Below, in pieces: positions 5,439 to 7,735 of a stretch of DNA of 7,735 nt. Position 1 is the first letter of the stretch. The number at the start of each line of letters is the position of its first letter. Both the position numbers and the translations under genes were made by a program. Origin of the DNA: an uncultured Thermoleophilia bacterium. Lineage in GTDB: Bacteria; Actinomycetota; Thermoleophilia; Gaiellales; F1-60-MAGs149. The stretch lies in the NCBI GenBank assembly GCA_902806305.1, contig CADCWC010000184.1, positions 1 through 7,735 on the forward strand. The letters run 5' to 3'. Under the pieces are notes generated by a model. The model was not told where the DNA came from and ran no database searches. It saw only the letters and a list, made by a program, of their open reading frames with translations.

Positions 5439-5963
5439 TCAGGTCGTCGGCGCCGGCCGACAGCCGCCGGGCGCCACGCGGTCCCAGAATCCGGCCAGCA
5501 GCTCGAGCTCCTCGGGGGAGAACCGCTCCAGGAAGCGCGCGCGGACGTTCGCGAGGTAGTCCGACTGCGCCTCCGCGAGCCGCTCGCGCCCGGCGGGCGT
5601 GATCGTGGCGAAGAAGCCGCGGGCGTCCGACGGGCAGGTGCGACGCTCGAGCAGCCCGTCGCGCTCCAGGCGGTCGACGAGCCGGGACAGGCCGCTCAGC
5701 GAGAGCACCACCTGCCGGGCCAGCTCGCTCATGCGCACCTGCCCGGAGTCGGCCAGCGACAGCCGCATGAGCACCTCGAAGGCGTTGAGCGGCAGCCCGT
5801 GCGTCGCGACGAGGTCGCCGTCGAGCTCACGCGTCAGCTGTGCGGACGAGTGGAGGAGGCCGAACCAGGCCCGCGTCTCGGTCGAGGTGAAGCCGGGCGC
5901 GCACGTCGACGCGACGGCGGAGATCCCGTCGGTGGACGGGGTGACGGTGGACGACGCCTGCAC
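5439..5963 (-). CDS. MarR-family transcriptional regulator
   Basis: A 174-residue winged-helix repressor with a GTG start at 5963. MarR proteins bind palindromic DNA as dimers and let go when a small aromatic, acyl-CoA or oxidant ligand binds. The dimerisation helix region is near residues 30-55 (TRAWFGLLHSSAQLTRELDGDL). The DNA-binding part is residues 60-129: FEVLMRLSLADSG, MSELARQVVLSLSGLSRLVDRLERDGLLERR (helix-turn-helix) and the wing PSDARGFFATITPAG. Residues 1-28 are a Ser/Thr-rich extension before the domain. No other ATG/GTG lies before the domain, and an ATG at 5971 is out of frame. The GTG coincides with the predicted transcript start from TATCAT at 5970-5975, and a 17-base palindrome lies right behind it, fitting autorepression. 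It follows the acyl-CoA dehydrogenase on the same strand by 50 bases, so an acyl-CoA-type ligand is a reasonable guess but not shown. Confidence 0.92.
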   Translation of the reverse strand: MQASSTVTPSTDGISAVASTCAPGFTSTETRAWFGLLHSSAQLTRELDGDLVATHGLPLNAFEVLMRLSLADSGQVRMSELARQVVLSLSGLSRLVDRLERDGLLERRTCPSDARGFFATITPAGRERLAEAQSDYLANVRARFLERFSPEELELLAGFWDRVAPGGCRPAPTT

Positions 5964-5969
5964 GACGCC

Positions 5970-5975
5970 ATGATA
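5970..5975 (-). promoter_or_regulatory. -10 box TATCAT, leaderless marR promoter
   Basis: On the - strand TATCAT is a good TANNNT box ending six bases before GTG 5963, so the predicted +1 is the G of the start codon. No ribosome-binding site exists in between. This decides the start codon. Confidence 0.6.
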
Positions 5976-5981
5976 GCCCGT

Positions 5982-5998
5982 GTGGAGCGCCGCTCCAC
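5982..5998. promoter_or_regulatory. 17-base palindrome, candidate MarR operator
   Basis: GTGGAGCG-C-CGCTCCAC is a perfect 8+1+8 dyad just upstream of the marR -10 and reaching across the -35 position. MarR operators are commonly 16-20 base palindromes in this place. It also sits 16 bases after the acyl-CoA dehydrogenase stop and could form a hairpin (7-pair stem, 3-base loop) ending that transcript; the two roles are not exclusive. Confidence 0.6.
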
Positions 5999-6013
5999 CC
6001 GGACGGGTCGGAG

Positions 6014-7216
6014 CTACTTGCGCCCGTCGAGCGAGCGGAAGCCGAGCGCGTCCTCCGCGAGCATCATGCGATGGATCTCCGTGGTCCCCTCGTAGAGGCG
6101 TGGCGCGCGGGCGTTGCGCAGGTACCGCTCGACCGGGTACTCGGCCGAGTACCCGTACGCACCGTGCACCTGGACGGCCAGGTCCGCGGCCTTGAAGGCG
6201 TACTCGGTCGCGACCATCTTCGCCATGGACGTCTCGCGCGTCGTACGGGCGCCGGTCTCGCGGGCCTTGTTCTTGGCGTGGCCGGCGCTCCAGACCAGGA
6301 GGCGCGCCTGCTCGTACATGACGACCATGTCGGCGATCATGCCCTGGACGAACTGGTAGCGGCCGATCGGCTTGCCGAACGTCTCTCGCTCCCGGGCGTA
6401 GCGCACGGAGGCCTCGAGGCACGCCCGGATCACGCCCACCGCTCCGGCCGCGACCGTGAAGCGGCCCTGGTCGAGCGAGTACATGGCGATCCGGAAGCCG
6501 TCGCCCTCCTCGCCGATGCGGTTCTCGACCGGCACCTCGGCGCCGTCGAAGAAGAGGTCGCCGGTCGACCCGGCCCAGACGCCGAGCTTGTGCTCGATGT
6601 CCGCGGTCCGGACGCCGGGCGTGTCCTTGAGTTCCACCATGAACGCCGTCACGCCGCGGTGACCCGCCGCCGGGTCGGTCTTCGCGAACACGAGCGCGTG
6701 GTCCGCGACGGAGGCGTAGGAGATCCACGTCTTCTGGCCGTTCAGGACGTAGACGTCGCCGCGGCGGACGGCCGTCGCGGCCATGGCGGCCACGTCGGAG
6801 CCGGCGCCCGGCTCGGTCAGGCCGAAGCAGCCGAGCTTGGCGCCCGTCGCCTGGGGCACGAGCCAGCGCTGCTTCTGCTCCTCCGAGCCGTGCTTCAGGA
6901 GCGACAGCGAGTTGAGGCCGACGTGCACGGAGATGAGCGTGCGGAACGCCGCCTCCCCGCGCTCGATCTCCTCGCAGATCAACGCCTCGGTGACGAAGTC
7001 GAGCCCCGCGCCCGCGTACTCCTCGGGGATCGGGGCGCCGAGCAGGCCGAGCTCCGCCATGCCCTCGATGACGCCCATGTCGAGGCGGTGTGCGATGTCG
7101 TTCTCGTGGGCCACCGGCACGATCCGGGCGTCGACGAAGTCACGCACGGTCTCCTGGATCGAGCGCTGCTCCTCGGACAGGTCGAGGTTGATGCCGGCGG
7201 TTCCGATGGCGCTCAT
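6014..7216 (-). CDS. Acyl-CoA dehydrogenase
   Basis: A 400-residue, full-length FAD flavoenzyme from ATG 7216. It oxidises an acyl-CoA to the 2,3-enoyl-CoA and passes electrons to ETF. The N-terminal helical domain begins LDLSEEQRSIQETVRDFV. The middle domain carries the signature GLTEPGAGSD (residues 132-141), followed by LNGQKTWISYASVADHALVFAKTD for flavin contacts. The C-terminal domain has RETFGKPIGRYQFVQGMIADM, then QVHGAYGYSAEYPVERYLRNAR (second signature, Ala where Gly/Ser is usual) and LYE376GTTEIHR, where Glu376 is in the position of the catalytic base of short/medium-chain enzymes. Chain length or branched/glutaryl specificity cannot be fixed. Upstream is AGGGAG 12 bases before the ATG and a TAGACT -10. 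It precedes marR on the same strand. No ETF, thiolase or CoA-ligase gene is in view, so the pathway is unknown. Confidence 0.94.
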   Translation of the reverse strand: MSAIGTAGINLDLSEEQRSIQETVRDFVDARIVPVAHENDIAHRLDMGVIEGMAELGLLGAPIPEEYAGAGLDFVTEALICEEIERGEAAFRTLISVHVGLNSLSLLKHGSEEQKQRWLVPQATGAKLGCFGLTEPGAGSDVAAMAATAVRRGDVYVLNGQKTWISYASVADHALVFAKTDPAAGHRGVTAFMVELKDTPGVRTADIEHKLGVWAGSTGDLFFDGAEVPVENRIGEEGDGFRIAMYSLDQGRFTVAAGAVGVIRACLEASVRYARERETFGKPIGRYQFVQGMIADMVVMYEQARLLVWSAGHAKNKARETGARTTRETSMAKMVATEYAFKAADLAVQVHGAYGYSAEYPVERYLRNARAPRLYEGTTEIHRMMLAEDALGFRSLDGRK

Positions 7217-7249
7217 GAGGCGGGACGACTCCCTGACGTCGACTATGAC

Positions 7250-7735
7250 CTAGCGGACCGAGTCTATCGGACGACGCGTCCGAGCAGAGAGCGACGGCCG
7301 GGTCAGGTGATGACGCCCGCCGCGAGCGCCTCGATCAGCGCCAGGTCGGTGCCGCTCAGGGCGTGGAGCGGGTCGTCGGCGGTCATCCGGGTCGTCGGCG
7401 CCGCGGCAGGCGGCGAGCGCCTCGCGCCGGCGGCGGCCGTCGTCGCCGCGGGGATCGTAGCTCACGCCGTCGACCGGGATCGGGGCCGCGAGCTCGCCCG
7501 TGACGTCGACGTAGGTCGTCACCACGCCGACCGGCCGGCCCCGGGCGTCGGCGATCGGGCTCGCCGTGACGCGCAGCCATCGGGTGCCGTCCGCGCCGCG
7601 CAGACCGAGCAGCCGGCCGCACGGCGAACCGGTGAGCAGCGCGCGAGCGGTCGGATGCTCCGCGTCGTGGAAGCCGACGCCGTCCAAGCCGACGGTCACC
7701 TCGCGAACGCGGCCGTCGGGCGCCCGGCCGAGGCC
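7250..7735 (-). CDS. PAS-domain protein, 3' part, probably frameshifted
   Basis: The gene enters from the right edge; the open frame runs from 7735 to a TAG at 7250. The visible start is the C-terminal half of a PAS sensor domain: G(A)DGTRWLRVTASPIADARGRPVGVVTTYVDVTGE is the usual strand-turn-strand ending. PAS domains bind a small ligand or cofactor and pass signals to an output domain, which would lie in the missing N-terminal part, or is lost. After about 7390 this frame turns into an Arg-rich, low-complexity tail with many A/T-ending codons, unlike the rest of the window. In the +1 frame the codons are instead uniformly G/C-ending and read DDPLHALSGTDLALIEALAAGVIT up to a TGA at 7303-7305. 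A 13-base direct repeat with 19-base period at the switch explains it. The original product therefore probably ended at 7303. Confidence 0.6.
   Translation of the reverse strand, partial: GLGRAPDGRVREVTVGLDGVGFHDAEHPTARALLTGSPCGRLLGLRGADGTRWLRVTASPIADARGRPVGVVTTYVDVTGELAAPIPVDGVSYDPRGDDGRRRREALAACRGADDPDDRRRPAPRPERHRPGADRGARGGRHHLTRPSLSARTRRPIDSVR
7261..7266 (-). promoter_or_regulatory. -10 box TAGACT, candidate acyl-CoA dehydrogenase promoter
   Basis: On the - strand TAGACT fits TANNNT and predicts a transcript start near 7254, giving a leader of about 38 bases that contains AGGGAG (7229-7234), a distant ribosome-binding site. No clear -35 is seen. Unlike marR and the zinc-ribbon gene, this gene would have a led transcript. 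Confidence 0.4.
7303..7386 (-). other. Displaced C-terminal coding tail of the PAS protein (or tiny 27-residue ORF)
   Basis: From an ATG at 7386 the frame reads MTADDPLHALSGTDLALIEALAAGVIT and stops at 7303-7305. Every codon after the ATG ends in G or C, the local coding signature, whereas the long PAS frame over the same bases does not. The ATG itself lies in the seven-base linker of the direct repeat, so it is more likely a by-product of the duplication than a gene start. No ribosome-binding site is evident. Confidence 0.45.
7369..7400. repeat. 13-base direct repeat, 19-base period, at the PAS frame switch
   Basis: CGGGTCGTCGGCG occurs at 7369-7381 and again at 7388-7400. The copies are offset by 19 bases, which is not a multiple of three. 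Removing one 19-base unit joins the PAS frame to the well-coded tail ending at 7303, so the repeat looks like a slippage-type duplication that broke the frame. Confidence 0.65.

Noticed and set aside
5970..5972. ATG near 5971 on the - strand as the marR start
   Set aside because: It is out of frame with the regulator and is part of the TATCAT box.
5964..6728. Upstream extension of the marR frame to 429 residues
   Set aside because: The extra part is a shadow of the acyl-CoA dehydrogenase; its composition is Arg/Gly-rich with no family resemblance.
7363..7370. GTGGAGCG, a half-site of the MarR palindrome, about 100 bases upstream of the acyl-CoA dehydrogenase -10
   Set aside because: Only one half is present, it lies in coding sequence, and an 8-base match is weak evidence.

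Overview
This window is very GC-rich, with dense genes, frequent GTG starts and almost exclusively G/C-ending codons. Together with several actinobacterial-type TANNNT -10 boxes lying at or next to start codons, this suggests a high-GC actinobacterium. The LCP, FmdB and GT4 protein styles are most reminiscent of the Thermoleophilia/Solirubrobacterales side. That placement is inference, because no rRNA or other marker gene is present.

Layout. On the + strand, positions 1-991 hold the C-terminal part of a LytR-CpsA-Psr (LCP) cell-wall ligase, followed 5 bases later by a small cytidine/blasticidin-deaminase-like protein. Converging on these, on the - strand, is an FmdB-type zinc-ribbon protein with a long Ser/Gly repeat tail (1026-1469). 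A 134-base divergent promoter region with two clean inverted repeats separates it from a + strand pair: a GT4 glycosyltransferase (1604-2776) overlapping by four bases a fusion protein (2773-4731). The fusion joins a NodB-type polysaccharide deacetylase to a flippase-like LPG-synthase/UPF0104 membrane domain. The pair ends in a compact hairpin that also contains the stop codon of the converging bioY.

From 4745 to the right edge everything is on the - strand. In transcription order this is the 3' part of a PAS-domain protein gene that appears frameshifted by a 19-base duplication, an acyl-CoA dehydrogenase, a MarR regulator with a 17-base palindrome at its promoter, and the biotin transporter subunit BioY, whose -10 box is bracketed by a 9-base inverted repeat.

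How the genes may work together. LCP, GT4 and the deacetylase/flippase fusion all point to the cell envelope. The GT4-plus-fusion pair is the most interesting unit: it could glycosylate a lipid, remove an acyl group from the sugar and move the product across the membrane, all from one two-gene operon (inference). The MarR/acyl-CoA dehydrogenase/BioY side is metabolic (acyl-CoA oxidation and biotin uptake), with MarR probably controlling itself and perhaps its neighbours. No tRNA, rRNA, CRISPR array, insertion sequence or phage gene was seen.
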